Notes: generated by a model not told the origin, from the sequence alone. A DNA stretch of 64,000 nt from JAWKWH01 sp041397625 (GCA_041397625.1 JAWKWH010000004.1:372001-436000); one strand, 5' to 3'; counted from the first letter of the stretch, positions 52,908-62,086 are shown. A program made the numbers and translations.

Positions 52908-54161
52908 ATGCCTTCTAGTGAGACAGCACCCCGGGCAACAAGCGGAAAATGGCTTTCCATTGTCGGTATTGGCGAGGACGGCATCGCCGGGCTCGGCGAG
53001 GAGGCGAGGAGGCTGATCGCATCCGCCGCGACGGTCTTCGGCGGGCGGCGTCATCTCGACCTGGCGCGACCGCTGACCGCGGGCGAAGCCCGCCCCTGGC
53101 CATCGCCCTTCGACCGTGCGGTGAAAGACGTTGTTGCGTTGCGCGGCACGTCGGTCTGTGTTCTGGCGTCAGGCGATCCGTTCCTTCACGGTGTCGGCGC
53201 CACGCTTGCCCGCCATGTCGCGGCCGGCGAAATGCACGTTGTCCCGCAGCCTTCGGCGTTCAGCCTTGCCGCGGCAAGGCTTGGATGGCCATTACAGGAT
53301 ATCGAAACGCTGTCGCTGCACGGGCGCGACATCGTCCACATCCGGCCGTTCCTGCATCCCGGCCGGCACCTGCTGGTGCTGACCTCGGACGACAAGGCGC
53401 CGGCGGCGGTTGCGTCACTACTGACCGAGCTTGGCTTCGGTCCGTCGCAGATCGGCGTACTGGAAGCGCTCGGCGGCGATCGCGAGAACATACGATCGAC
53501 GACGGCGCAGGCATTCGATTTGCCGGCTATTAACCCGCTAAATCTTCTCGCGATCGCTGTTATTGCCGAGCACGAAGATAGTCTCGTTCCGTTGACGCCC
53601 GGTATCGCCGATACCCTGTTCGACAATGACGGACAGATCACCAAGCACGAGATACGGGCGCTGACGCTCTCAGCGCTGGCGCCCCGGCGCGGCGAACTGC
53701 TTTGGGATGTGGGCGCTGGTTCGGGATCGGTGTCGATTGAATGGATGCTACGTCATCCCGCCATGCGGGCGATTGCCATCGAGCGGGATGCAATGCGAGC
53801 CGCGCGCATCGGCAGGAATGCCGCAGCGCTCGGCGTGCCAAGTCTCGTGGTTGTCAATGATCTCGCACCGCGGGCCTTTGACGGTCTCGACCGGCCCGAT
53901 GCGATATTCATTGGCGGCGGCGGCAGCGAACCGGGTATCGTCGATCGCGCCATCGCCGGCCTGAGGCCGGGCGGACGATTGGTCGCCAACGCGGTGACGC
54001 TTGAGATGGAGGCGATGCTGCTTGGCCTGCACGCAAACCATGGCGGTAACCTTGCGCGAGTTGCCGTTTCGCGCGCCGGACCGGTTGGCTCGATGACCGG
54101 CTGGCGGCCGGCCATGCCGGTGACGCAGTGGACATGGGTAAAACCAGGGGTGAAACAATGA
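52908..54161 (+). CDS. cobL: Precorrin-6Y C5,15-methyltransferase (decarboxylating) CobL
   Basis: A 417-residue two-domain enzyme. The N-terminal CbiE-like methylase (SIVGIGEDGIAGLGEEARRLI, VLASGDPFLHGVG) methylates C5. The C-terminal CbiT-like domain has the SAM loop LLWDVGAGSGSVSIEW and does C15 methylation and decarboxylation. The ATG at 52908 overlaps the cobK start on the other strand. The stop overlaps cobE by four bases. Confidence 0.94.
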   Translation: MPSSETAPRATSGKWLSIVGIGEDGIAGLGEEARRLIASAATVFGGRRHLDLARPLTAGEARPWPSPFDRAVKDVVALRGTSVCVLASGDPFLHGVGATLARHVAAGEMHVVPQPSAFSLAAARLGWPLQDIETLSLHGRDIVHIRPFLHPGRHLLVLTSDDKAPAAVASLLTELGFGPSQIGVLEALGGDRENIRSTTAQAFDLPAINPLNLLAIAVIAEHEDSLVPLTPGIADTLFDNDGQITKHEIRALTLSALAPRRGELLWDVGAGSGSVSIEWMLRHPAMRAIAIERDAMRAARIGRNAAALGVPSLVVVNDLAPRAFDGLDRPDAIFIGGGGSEPGIVDRAIAGLRPGGRLVANAVTLEMEAMLLGLHANHGGNLARVAVSRAGPVGSMTGWRPAMPVTQWTWVKPGVKQ

Positions 54162-54541
54162 TCGCCGTCGGCATCGGATTTCAGGGCAGGGCGACCGGCG
54201 CCGAGATCGTCGACGCGATCGATGTCGCTCTGGCGGCAAAGGCGATCGGCCGCAACGATATCGGCATGCTGGCCACCGCACGTTTCAAGCGGGGTTCGTT
54301 GGCCCTGTCGGAAGCGGCAAGCAAGCTTGGCGTGGCCATTCGCTATCTTGACGAGCAGGCTCTGCAACGCTGCGAGGCGCGGCTTCTCACTTACTCCAAG
54401 ACATCTTCCGCCCGTACAGGCGTGTCCTGCCTGTCGGAGGCAGCGGCGTTGGCGGCGCTCGACGGTGACGGCTGTCTGCTGGCGCCACGGCTGGTCCACG
54501 GACCGGTGACCTGTGCGCTGGCTACGGGGAATGCGTCATGA
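54158..54541 (+). CDS. cobE: CobE/CbiG C-terminal domain protein
   Basis: A 127-residue single-domain protein matching CobE (the CbiG C-terminal domain): MIAVGIGFQGRATGAEIVDAI, LATARFKRGSLALSEAASKLG and SVSEAAA-like CLSEAAALAALDGDG. CobE is present in aerobic pathways; its precise catalytic role is unresolved. It overlaps both neighbours (cobL and cobM) by four bases. Confidence 0.9.
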   Translation: MIAVGIGFQGRATGAEIVDAIDVALAAKAIGRNDIGMLATARFKRGSLALSEAASKLGVAIRYLDEQALQRCEARLLTYSKTSSARTGVSCLSEAAALAALDGDGCLLAPRLVHGPVTCALATGNAS

Positions 54542-55299
54542 CCGTGCATTTCATCGGCGCCGGGCCTGGCGCAGCCGACCTGATCACCGTTCGCGGCCGC
54601 GACCTGCTGGCACGCTGTCCGGTCTGTCTCTATGCCGGGTCGATCATCCCCGCGACGCTGCTCGACTATTGCCCGTCAGATGCCAGGATCATCGACACGG
54701 CGCCGATGTCGCTCGACGAGATCGAGGCCGAAATCGTCGCCGCGCACCGGGCCGGTCACGACGTGGCGCGTCTGCATTCCGGCGATCTGTCTGTCTGGAG
54801 CGCGGTAGCCGAGCAGATCAGGCGTTTGCGGAAACACGGCATCGACTACACGCTGACGCCCGGCGTACCGGCTTTCGCCGCCGCCGCCGCTGCCATCGGA
54901 CGCGAGCTCACCCTGCCAGAGGTGGCCCAGAGCGTCGTGCTGACCCGTATCTCCGGCCGCGCCTCCCGGATGCCCGAGGGCGAGACGCTTGCCGCCTTCG
55001 GCCAAACCGGAGCCACGCTTGCCATCCATCTCGCCATCCATGCGATCGACCGTGTCGTCGCCGAGCTGACGCCACTTTACGGGTTCGATTGCCCGGCAAT
55101 CGTCGTGGCGCGGGCGAGCTGGCCCGACGAACGGATCGTCCGCGCCACACTCGCCACAGTTGCAAAGGCGTTGGAGGATGAGGGCATCGAGCGTACCGCG
55201 CTGATCTTCGTCGGCCGCGGCCTCGCCGAAGACGATTTTGCGGAGAGCGCGCTTTACGATCCCGCCTATCAGCGCCGCTTCAGGGGTCGCGGCCCATGA
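54538..55299 (+). CDS. cobM: Precorrin-4 C11-methyltransferase CobM
   Basis: A 253-residue tetrapyrrole methylase: FIGAGPGAADLITVRGRDLL, CLYAGSIIP, VARLHSGDLSVWSA and YTLTPGVPAFAAAAAAIGRELTLPEV. It ends the cobL-cobE-cobM unit, and its 3' end overlaps that of the convergent cbiD gene by 31 bases. Confidence 0.95.
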   Translation: MTVHFIGAGPGAADLITVRGRDLLARCPVCLYAGSIIPATLLDYCPSDARIIDTAPMSLDEIEAEIVAAHRAGHDVARLHSGDLSVWSAVAEQIRRLRKHGIDYTLTPGVPAFAAAAAAIGRELTLPEVAQSVVLTRISGRASRMPEGETLAAFGQTGATLAIHLAIHAIDRVVAELTPLYGFDCPAIVVARASWPDERIVRATLATVAKALEDEGIERTALIFVGRGLAEDDFAESALYDPAYQRRFRGRGP

Positions 55300-56384
55300 T
55301 CGACGGCGGTGAAAGGCGCATGGCCGAGGCACTGGCCGTCATGGTCGAAAACGAGGATTTCGAGCTCGGTGTCCGTGCCGGCCAATGCAGGCGCGGCCGT
55401 CTCCCAGGCTCCGGCCGCGACCGCGTCACCGATCCTTATCCCGCCATCGCCGGCAAGCTCGAAGGCATGCGCCACATTGTTGGCGCTGCCGATGGCGGCG
55501 GCGAGCGCATCATCTCCGCCGCAAGCGAGCGCCACATCGGCAAGAGCGGTCAGATCGGCCGTGCCGCGACTGGAATGCAGGTCGAGCAGCCCTTGTGCCA
55601 GTTTGGTCATCTTGGCGACACCACCGGCGATCGTGATACGGCGCACGGGATGCTTTTTGAGATATTTGAGCGTACCGCCTACGAAATCGCCCATGTCGAG
55701 CAACTGTTCTTCGCAAAGGGCGTGAAACGCCTGCACGGCACGTTCCGAAGCCGAGCCAGTCGAGGCCGCGACATGGTCGTGACCGATCGCCCGCGCCACG
55801 TCGATGCCCCGATGAATCGAGTGGATCCAGGCCGAGCACGAGTACGGAATGACGATGCCGGTGGTGCCGAGGATCGAAATGCCACCGACGATGCCGAGCC
55901 GACCGTTCAGCGTCTTCCTCGCCATCGTCTCGCCATCGGGAACCGAAATCTCCACCTCGAAGTCGACGTCCGTACCGGCCACGTCGGCGACAGCTTGCCG
56001 GATCATCCGGCGCGGTACCGGGTTGATCGCCGGCTCGCCCGGCGGTACCGGCAGGCCGGGTCGCGTCACCGTGCCGACACCGGGCCCAGCCTTGAAAACA
56101 ATTCCCGAACCCGCTTCGCCGCGACGCACCGTCGCGACGACCAGCGCGCCGTGGGTGACGTCGGGATCGTCGCCGGCATCCTTGACAATAGCGGCATGGG
56201 CCTCGCCGTTGCCGAGGCCGTGCCTGGCCAGCGCGAATCCGGGGGTTTGGCCGCCGGGCAGCGTAATGACCACCGGATCGGCGAATTCGCCCGTTACCAG
56301 CGCGCCGCAAGCCGCCTTGGTCGCAGCGGCCGCACAGGCGCCGGTGGTCCATCCGCGACGCAAATGGCGTCTTTCATCATCCAT
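55269..56384 (-). CDS. cbiD: Precorrin-5B C1-methyltransferase, CbiD type
   Basis: A 371-residue CbiD homologue, which methylates C1. The start RGWTTGACAAAATKAA, GEPAINPVPRRMIRQAV, FEVEISVPDGETMARKTLNGRLGIVGGISILGTTGIV and IAGGVAKMTKLAQG are diagnostic. In the classic aerobic pathway CobF does this step and no CobF is seen here, so CbiD probably replaces it, as in several Rhizobiales. ATG 56384 is chosen; the frame is open to 56420. It is divergent from cobA and convergent with cobM. Confidence 0.94.
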   Translation of the reverse strand: MDDERRHLRRGWTTGACAAAATKAACGALVTGEFADPVVITLPGGQTPGFALARHGLGNGEAHAAIVKDAGDDPDVTHGALVVATVRRGEAGSGIVFKAGPGVGTVTRPGLPVPPGEPAINPVPRRMIRQAVADVAGTDVDFEVEISVPDGETMARKTLNGRLGIVGGISILGTTGIVIPYSCSAWIHSIHRGIDVARAIGHDHVAASTGSASERAVQAFHALCEEQLLDMGDFVGGTLKYLKKHPVRRITIAGGVAKMTKLAQGLLDLHSSRGTADLTALADVALACGGDDALAAAIGSANNVAHAFELAGDGGIRIGDAVAAGAWETAAPALAGTDTELEILVFDHDGQCLGHAPFTAVDHGPRPLKRR

Positions 56385-56437
56385 CCGGCAAGCTATAAGC
56401 CGGCATCCGCCGACCGTCACCCCAAAACGGATTGCCG

Positions 56438-57232
56438 ATGAAACTCGACCAGCTCATCAACCGCCTGCGTTTCGAGCCTTTCCCGTTCGAACCGGGTCAT
56501 GTCTGGCTTGCCGGCGCCGGTCCCGGCGGTCTCGGCAATGTCACGCTTGACGTTCTCGATGCGGTCAGCCGCGCCGATGCCGTCGTCTACGATGCGCTGG
56601 TCAATCCCGACCTGCTGCAGCTTGCCGGCGGGGCGGTGCTGCATTTTGCCGGCAAACGCGGCGGACGGGTATCGGCCGCGCAGGACGCGATCAACAAGCT
56701 TCTGGTCGACCTCGCCGGCGAAAACAAGCGCGTATTGCGGTTGAAGGGCGGTGATCCGTACATCTTCGGCCGCGGTGGCGAGGAAGCGCTGATGCTGGCG
56801 AAAGCCGGCATACCGTTCCGCGTCCTGCCCGGCGTCACATCCGCCTTCGCGGGCCTTGCCGGCGCCGGCATCCCGGCGACGATGCGCGGCATCAACCGCG
56901 CCGTCATCCTGGCCACCGGCCATGCCCCCGGCAGCGAGGGTGACGTCGACTGGGAAGCCCTCGCCGCGACCGGCCAGCCCATCGTCATCTATATGGGACT
57001 TACCAATATCGGCCGGATCGCCGACGCTCTGATGACCGGCGGCATGTCTGCAACCGCGCCCGCAGCGGTTATCCAGGCGGCGACCACGCCGGACGAACGC
57101 GTTCTCGTCGCCACAACGGCAACGATCGCCGAACGCGCCAAGGCGGAAAATTTTGCTTCGCCGGCCTTGGTGGTATTCGGCGATATCGTCGCTATGCGTG
57201 ACAGGCTTCATGCCGGAAAGGCAAAACGATGA
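56438..57232 (+). CDS. cobA: Uroporphyrinogen-III C-methyltransferase CobA
   Basis: A 264-residue SUMT that makes precorrin-2 by C2 and C7 methylation, the entry to the corrin branch. Motifs are VWLAGAGPGGLGNVTLDVLDAV, VVYDALVNPDLL, RLKGGDPYIFGRGGEE and VLPGVTSAFAGLAGAGIP. ATG 56438 is preferred to the TTG at 56432. The stop overlaps cobB by four bases. Confidence 0.94.
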   Translation: MKLDQLINRLRFEPFPFEPGHVWLAGAGPGGLGNVTLDVLDAVSRADAVVYDALVNPDLLQLAGGAVLHFAGKRGGRVSAAQDAINKLLVDLAGENKRVLRLKGGDPYIFGRGGEEALMLAKAGIPFRVLPGVTSAFAGLAGAGIPATMRGINRAVILATGHAPGSEGDVDWEALAATGQPIVIYMGLTNIGRIADALMTGGMSATAPAAVIQAATTPDERVLVATTATIAERAKAENFASPALVVFGDIVAMRDRLHAGKAKR

Positions 57233-58557
57233 GCGCGCGAAGTATCATCGTCGCCGCGCCGCGATCCGGTTCCGGCAAGACCAGCGTCACCATCGGGCTG
57301 ATGCGTGTATTGAAACGGCGCGGTGTCGCGGTTGGCGGCGCCAAGTCGGGTCCCGACTATATCGATCCGGGCTTCCACATGGCCGCGACCGGACGTCCGG
57401 GTGTCAATCTCGACAGTTGGGCCATGCCGCCGACGCTGCTGGACGCGCTTGCCACCGCTGCGGCCATCGATACGGAATTCGTCATCATCGAAAGTGCCAT
57501 GGGGCTGTTTGACGGCGTTATGGCCGGCAAGGGCCGTACCGGCGCCGCGGCTGATCTGGCGCGCCGCTTTCGCTTGCCGGTGCTGCTGGTGCTCGACGTG
57601 TCCGGTCAGTCGCAGACCGCCGCCGCCATTGCCCGCGGCTTTGCCGGCCACGATCCCGGCGTCCGCGTTGCCGGCGTCGTGCTCAACCAGGTGGCAAGCG
57701 AGCGGCACCGGACCTACTGTACCGAGGCGATCGAGGCGATCGGCATTCCGGTGGTCGGCGCGATCTCCCGCAATCCCGACATGGCCTTGCCCGAGCGTCA
57801 TCTCGGCCTTGTCCAGGCAAGCGAGCACGAGGCAATCGACAGCTTTATCGAACGGCTGGCCGACATAATGGAAGACGCACTCGATATGGACCGGATTGTC
57901 GCGCTTGCCACCCCGTTTCACGGTCTGCCCGAAAGCACGGAAGCAGGCGAGGCGCGCCTTGCGCCGCCAGGCCAGCGCATCGCGCTTGCCCGCGACGCGG
58001 CCTTTTCCTTCGTCTATCCGCATGTGATGGCCGGCTGGCGTCGTGCCGGCGCCGAACTCGTCTTTTTCTCGCCGCTGGCCGACGAGGTGCCGCCCGACGA
58101 CTGCGATTGCTGCTGGCTGCCCGGCGGCTATCCGGAACTGCATGCCGGCAGGCTGGCGGCTGCCACCGGTTTCCGGGACGGCATGAAACGTTTTGCCGCG
58201 ACACGTCCGGTACATGGCGAATGCGGCGGGTACATGGTCCTCGGCAAGTCGCTGGAGGACGCGGAAGCGGTCTCCCACCCGATGCTCGGTCTGCTCGGCC
58301 ACGCCACCAGCTTCGCCAGACGCAAGATAAATCTCGGCTACCGGCAGGCAACGTTGAAAGAGAATTGCGCCATCGGACGGGCCGGCGAGACGGTGCGCGG
58401 CCACGAATTCCACTACGCCCGTGTGATCGACGCCGGCACAGACGAAGCGCTGGCGGAGATTGCCGACGGTCTGGGCAATCCGCTTGGTGTGGCCGGCGGC
58501 CAGCGCGGCCTGGTCACCGGTTCCTTCTTTCACGCCATAGCGCGAGGCGATGCATGA
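57229..58557 (+). CDS. cobB: Hydrogenobyrinate a,c-diamide synthase CobB
   Basis: A 442-residue glutamine-dependent amidotransferase that amidates side chains a and c. The N-terminal P-loop ATPase is VAAPRSGSGKTSVTIGLM with KSGPDYIDPGFH. The C-terminal glutaminase has the nucleophile in HGECGGYMVLG and a final histidine in GHEFHYAR. It overlaps cobA and cobS by four bases each. Confidence 0.95.
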   Translation: MSARSIIVAAPRSGSGKTSVTIGLMRVLKRRGVAVGGAKSGPDYIDPGFHMAATGRPGVNLDSWAMPPTLLDALATAAAIDTEFVIIESAMGLFDGVMAGKGRTGAAADLARRFRLPVLLVLDVSGQSQTAAAIARGFAGHDPGVRVAGVVLNQVASERHRTYCTEAIEAIGIPVVGAISRNPDMALPERHLGLVQASEHEAIDSFIERLADIMEDALDMDRIVALATPFHGLPESTEAGEARLAPPGQRIALARDAAFSFVYPHVMAGWRRAGAELVFFSPLADEVPPDDCDCCWLPGGYPELHAGRLAAATGFRDGMKRFAATRPVHGECGGYMVLGKSLEDAEAVSHPMLGLLGHATSFARRKINLGYRQATLKENCAIGRAGETVRGHEFHYARVIDAGTDEALAEIADGLGNPLGVAGGQRGLVTGSFFHAIARGDA

Positions 58558-59321
58558 ACGGGCATTCGCCGCCAGAAAGGTTCATGCGCGACATCGGTGT
58601 CTGTGTGATGTTCTACACACGCCTGCCGATCGGCCGCTGGCTCGACGGCAGCGATGATTTCGCCGCCGCGCAATGGGCGGCGCCGCTGGCCGGTCTGCTT
58701 GTCGGTCTCTGCGGCGGTCTTGCCTTCTGGCTTCTCAGCGCAGCCGGCCTCGCAAGTGGTCTGGCGGCGGCGCTCGGTCTTGGGATCGTCATCGTGCTCA
58801 CCGGCGCCCTGCACGAAGATGGCCTTGCCGACACCGTGGACGGTTTCGGCGGCGGAAAGACACGACGGCAGAAGCTCGACATCATGCGCGACAGCCGTCT
58901 TGGGGTCTATGGAGCTCTGGCGCTGGGATTGTCTTTGCTGATCCGCTGGGCGGCGCTCGTTCAGCTTGCCGAGCCGCTCCCGGTGCTTGTCGCGCTGGTC
59001 GCCGCACATACCGCCTCGCGGGCGCCGATCGCCGGTTTTGTCGCATTGGTGCCACCGGCGCGCAGCGACGGCCTGTCGGCGGGTGTCGGCCAGATCGACA
59101 ATCTGACGGTACTGGCGGCGCTTGGATTTGGCGTACTTGCGCTACTGACCGCCGGTCTCGGTTTCGCTGTTGTCGCGGTAGCCGTCCTTGCGCTCTGGTT
59201 CTTCGCCCTGAAAACCTTGAGCGAGCGCCAGATCGGCGGCCAGACGGGCGATGTCGTCGGCGCGCTGCAGCAAGGCGGCGAGATTCTCGTTCTGGTTATC
59301 GCTGCGGCGATGATCGGTTGA
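58554..59321 (+). CDS. cobS: Adenosylcobinamide-GDP ribazoletransferase CobS/CobV
   Basis: A 255-residue membrane enzyme with about six helices that joins AdoCbi-GDP and alpha-ribazole (phosphate) to form cobalamin. The signatures FYTRLPIGRW, ALHEDGLADTVDGFGGGKTRRQKLDIMRDSRLGVYGALALGLSLLIR and GGQTGDVVGALQQGGEIL are complete. The name here means cobalamin synthase, not the chelatase subunit. ATGA overlap with cobB; cobT follows after 29 bases. Confidence 0.94.
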   Translation: MNGHSPPERFMRDIGVCVMFYTRLPIGRWLDGSDDFAAAQWAAPLAGLLVGLCGGLAFWLLSAAGLASGLAAALGLGIVIVLTGALHEDGLADTVDGFGGGKTRRQKLDIMRDSRLGVYGALALGLSLLIRWAALVQLAEPLPVLVALVAAHTASRAPIAGFVALVPPARSDGLSAGVGQIDNLTVLAALGFGVLALLTAGLGFAVVAVAVLALWFFALKTLSERQIGGQTGDVVGALQQGGEILVLVIAAAMIG

Positions 59322-59350
59322 CAGCAACCAAGATCGGAAAAGACTTTCAG

Positions 59351-60364
59351 ATGTTCACCTCTCTCGAAACGCTGCGGCAAGCCTGCGCCGACCTGCCCGC
59401 CGGCAATGAAGAAGCCGCCAAAGCAGCGACCGCTCGCCAGAACCTGCTGACCAAGCCACAAGGCAGCCTCGGCCGGCTGGAGGAGCTGGCAATCTGGCTT
59501 GCGCGCTGGCAGGCCCGCGAAAGGCCGGCTCTCGACAAGGTCGACGTGCTGGTCTTCGCCGGCTCCCATGGCGTCACGGCACGCGGTGTCTCGGCCTTTC
59601 CAGCCGAGGTGACGGCGCAGATGGTGGCGAATTTCGATACCGGCGGTGCGGCGATCAACCAGCTCGCACGCCAGGCCGGCGCCGGCCTCAAGGTCGTGGC
59701 GCTCGACGTGGATCGTCCGACACGCGACTTCACCGTGGACGCCGCCATGGCGGAAGCCGAGTTCCTCGATGCGGTTCGCCGTGGCCACGCCACTATCGAC
59801 GCGGAGGCGGATCTGGTCTGTCTCGGCGAGATGGGCATCGGCAACACCACATCGGCGGCGGCCATCTGCGCGCTGCTGTTCGGCGGCGATGGCAGCAATT
59901 GGGTCGGGCGCGGTACCGGCGTCGACGATGAAGGTCTCGCCCGCAAGGCCGGAGCGGTGGACGCGGCGCTTGATACCCATGCCTCCCTGTCCGGCAATCC
60001 GCTCGCCGTTCTGGCGGCGGTCGGCGGGCGTGAACTGGCGGCGATTTTCGGGGCGGTGCTGGCAGCGCGCCAACGCCGAATTCCGGTTCTGCTGGACGGA
60101 TATGTCTGCACCGCCGCCGCAGCGCCGCTGGCTCGGCTCTGCCGCGACGGCCTAGGTCATGCGCGCTGCGGCCACCGCTCGGCCGAACGCCCGCACGACG
60201 CGTTGCTGGAGCGTCTTGCCATGCAGCCGGTGCTTGATCTGGGAATGCGGCTCGGCGAAGCCTCCGGCGCCTGCCTTGCCGTCAACATCCTGCGCGCCGC
60301 GCTTGCCTGCCACAACGGCATGGCGAGTTTCGCCGAGGCGGGCGTTTCAGGCAGAGGCGAATAG
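59351..60364 (+). CDS. cobT: Nicotinate-nucleotide-DMB phosphoribosyltransferase CobT/CobU
   Basis: A 337-residue enzyme that makes alpha-ribazole phosphate from dimethylbenzimidazole and nicotinate mononucleotide. The catalytic glutamate and loop are present (CLGEMGIGNTTSAAA), as are TKPQGSLGRLEELA, FAGSHGVTARGVSAFPAEVT and LDLGMRLGEASGACLAV. It ends the cobA-cobB-cobS-cobT unit. Confidence 0.94.
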   Translation: MFTSLETLRQACADLPAGNEEAAKAATARQNLLTKPQGSLGRLEELAIWLARWQARERPALDKVDVLVFAGSHGVTARGVSAFPAEVTAQMVANFDTGGAAINQLARQAGAGLKVVALDVDRPTRDFTVDAAMAEAEFLDAVRRGHATIDAEADLVCLGEMGIGNTTSAAAICALLFGGDGSNWVGRGTGVDDEGLARKAGAVDAALDTHASLSGNPLAVLAAVGGRELAAIFGAVLAARQRRIPVLLDGYVCTAAAAPLARLCRDGLGHARCGHRSAERPHDALLERLAMQPVLDLGMRLGEASGACLAVNILRAALACHNGMASFAEAGVSGRGE

Positions 60365-60374
60365 CCCGACCAAG

Positions 60375-60402
60375 AAAAAAGGGCGCGATCTCCATCGCGC
60401 CC
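60375..60402 (-). terminator. Terminator of the iron-binding-protein gene
   Basis: GGGCGCGAT (60381-60389) pairs with ATCGCGCCC (60394-60402). On the - strand the hairpin is followed by six T (60380-60375). It lies 26 bases after the - strand gene's stop; on the + strand no T run follows. Confidence 0.88.
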
Positions 60403-60427
60403 CGACGTCACCTGCCAGTTGCTCGCC

Positions 60428-61468
60428 TTACGAACCCGGCCCGTCGTCAAAGCCGACCTTGTCGACCAGCACGGACGCGGCCTTGCGGTGCTTGGCGATC
60501 TCGTCGAGCGGCAGCGAATCGGGTTTGATCGGTCCGAACGAGGCGACGATGTCGGAAACCTTTGCTCCCGGCTTCACCGGATACTCGAATACCTGTTCGG
60601 CATAAATTTCCTGCGCCTTGGCGCTCGCCAGGAATTCCATCAGCCGCAGCGCCGCATCCTTGTTGGGCGCATATTTCGCCAACGCCATGCCGGAAATGTT
60701 GACATGCGTGCCGCGATCGCCGGCATTGGGAAACAGAATTTTGATGGCGTTGGCCCAGTCTTTCTGCTCCGGTTCCTTATCGTTGGTCATCATCAGACCG
60801 ACATAGTAGGTGTTGCCGAGGCCGATATCGCATTCACCGGCAAAAATGCTCTGAGCCTGGGCGCGGTCGTTGCCGCTCGGCTTGTGGGCCAGGTTGGCTT
60901 TCAGTCCTTCGAGCCACTTCTCGGTCTCGGCTTTGCCATGATGGGCGATCATCGAGGCAAACAGCGCCAGATTGTAGACATGCTGGCCGCTGCGCGTGCA
61001 AATGCGGCCTTTCCATTTCGGATCGGCCAGTTCCTCATAGGTGATCGTATCCTGGTCGACACGTTCCTTGGAGGCATAGACCACCCGCCCGCGGGTCGTC
61101 AGGCCGAACCACTGGCCGTCTGGATCGCGGAACGCTTCCGGAATACTACCGTTGATGGCTTCGTTCTCCACCGTCTGCGTCACCCCTTCGTCCTTCGCCT
61201 GGCTGAGGCGGCCGATATCCACTGTCAGGATGATGTCGACGGGCGAGTTCTCGCCTTCCGCCTTGACCCGCTCGACCAGCCCCTTGTCGAGAAACAGCAC
61301 ATTGGTGGCAATTCCCGTTTCGGCGGTGAACGCATCGAGCAGCGGCGCAATTAGCTGCGGCTGGCGATAGGAATAGATATTGACCTCGTCAGCCACGGCA
61401 TGACCGCCGAGACCGAACGTGGCGAGCGCTATGGTGACCAGGGCCGGCAGTGCGGAACGAAACCTCAT
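60428..61468 (-). CDS. Ferric-iron ABC transporter substrate-binding protein
   Basis: A 346-residue periplasmic Fe3+-binding protein of the FbpA/FutA group, with a signal peptide (MRFRSALPALVTIALATFGL, cleavage after AVA). Features are VNIYSYRQPQLIAPLLDAF, ARGRVVYASKERVD-like TTRGRVVYAS, a QHVYNLALFASMIAHHG segment and GLGNTYYVGLM, with the tyrosine pair that usually ligates iron. ATG 61468 has GGGAG upstream. No permease or ATPase gene adjoins. It is divergent from rirA, which likely regulates it. Confidence 0.9.
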   Translation of the reverse strand: MRFRSALPALVTIALATFGLGGHAVADEVNIYSYRQPQLIAPLLDAFTAETGIATNVLFLDKGLVERVKAEGENSPVDIILTVDIGRLSQAKDEGVTQTVENEAINGSIPEAFRDPDGQWFGLTTRGRVVYASKERVDQDTITYEELADPKWKGRICTRSGQHVYNLALFASMIAHHGKAETEKWLEGLKANLAHKPSGNDRAQAQSIFAGECDIGLGNTYYVGLMMTNDKEPEQKDWANAIKILFPNAGDRGTHVNISGMALAKYAPNKDAALRLMEFLASAKAQEIYAEQVFEYPVKPGAKVSDIVASFGPIKPDSLPLDEIAKHRKAASVLVDKVGFDDGPGS

Positions 61469-61561
61469 CGGATACTCCCGTTTTAACATGAGTAAGTTTA
61501 TCGTGTTTTATTTGGCTGCTTCCCGGAGTCAATAATAAAGTGGACAGGTTGGCTCATCTTT

Positions 61562-61578
61562 TCTAGAACGATTCTAAA
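61562..61578 (+). promoter_or_regulatory. Irr-type ICE palindrome upstream of rirA
   Basis: TCTAGAACGATTCTAAA matches the interrupted palindrome TTTAGAA-N3-TTCTAAA (iron control element) with one mismatch. It lies 34 bases before the rirA start, a position suited to Irr repression of rirA under low iron. Confidence 0.65.
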
Positions 61579-61612
61579 CAATCCGCCCGTCACGGGCTGA
61601 ACGGAGTTTCCG

Positions 61613-62077
61613 ATGAGGCTTACCCGCCAGACCAACTATGCCGTCCGCATGCTCATGTATTGTGCCGCCAATACCGACGGGCTGAGCCGCGTGCCCGATA
61701 TCGCGCGATCCTATTCGGTGTCCGAATTGTTCCTGTTCAAGATCCTGCAGCCGCTTGTGGCCGGTGGGTTTGTTCAGACGGTGCGCGGCCGCAATGGTGG
61801 CATCCGGCTGGCAAAACCGGCCGGGGAGATCACCCTTCTCGATATCGTCCGCACGACGGAAGACAATTTCGCCATGGCCGAATGCTTCGAGAACGACGAG
61901 GCCGAATGCCCGCTGGTCAACAGTTGCGCGCTCAATTCGGCTTTGCGCGAAGCGTTGAACGCCTTCTTTGCGGTTCTGGCCAAATATTCGATCGATGACC
62001 TGGTGCGCGCAAGAAGCGATATAAGCGCCCTCCTGGGTCTCGACACTCCGGTCCGCTCGGCCGCCGTCTCCGGCTGA
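61613..62077 (+). CDS. rirA: Iron-responsive Rrf2-family regulator RirA
   Basis: A 154-residue Rrf2 regulator. The winged helix is MRLTRQTNYAVRMLMYCAAN with SRVPDIARSYSVSELFLFKIL and VRGRNGGIRLAKPA. Cysteines at 91, 99 and 105 (AECFENDEAECPLVNSC) are exactly those that hold the [4Fe-4S] cluster of rhizobial RirA. It represses iron uptake when iron is sufficient; the divergent iron-binding-protein gene is a natural target. holA follows after nine bases. Confidence 0.95.
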   Translation: MRLTRQTNYAVRMLMYCAANTDGLSRVPDIARSYSVSELFLFKILQPLVAGGFVQTVRGRNGGIRLAKPAGEITLLDIVRTTEDNFAMAECFENDEAECPLVNSCALNSALREALNAFFAVLAKYSIDDLVRARSDISALLGLDTPVRSAAVSG

Positions 62078-62086
62078 CCGGAACCC

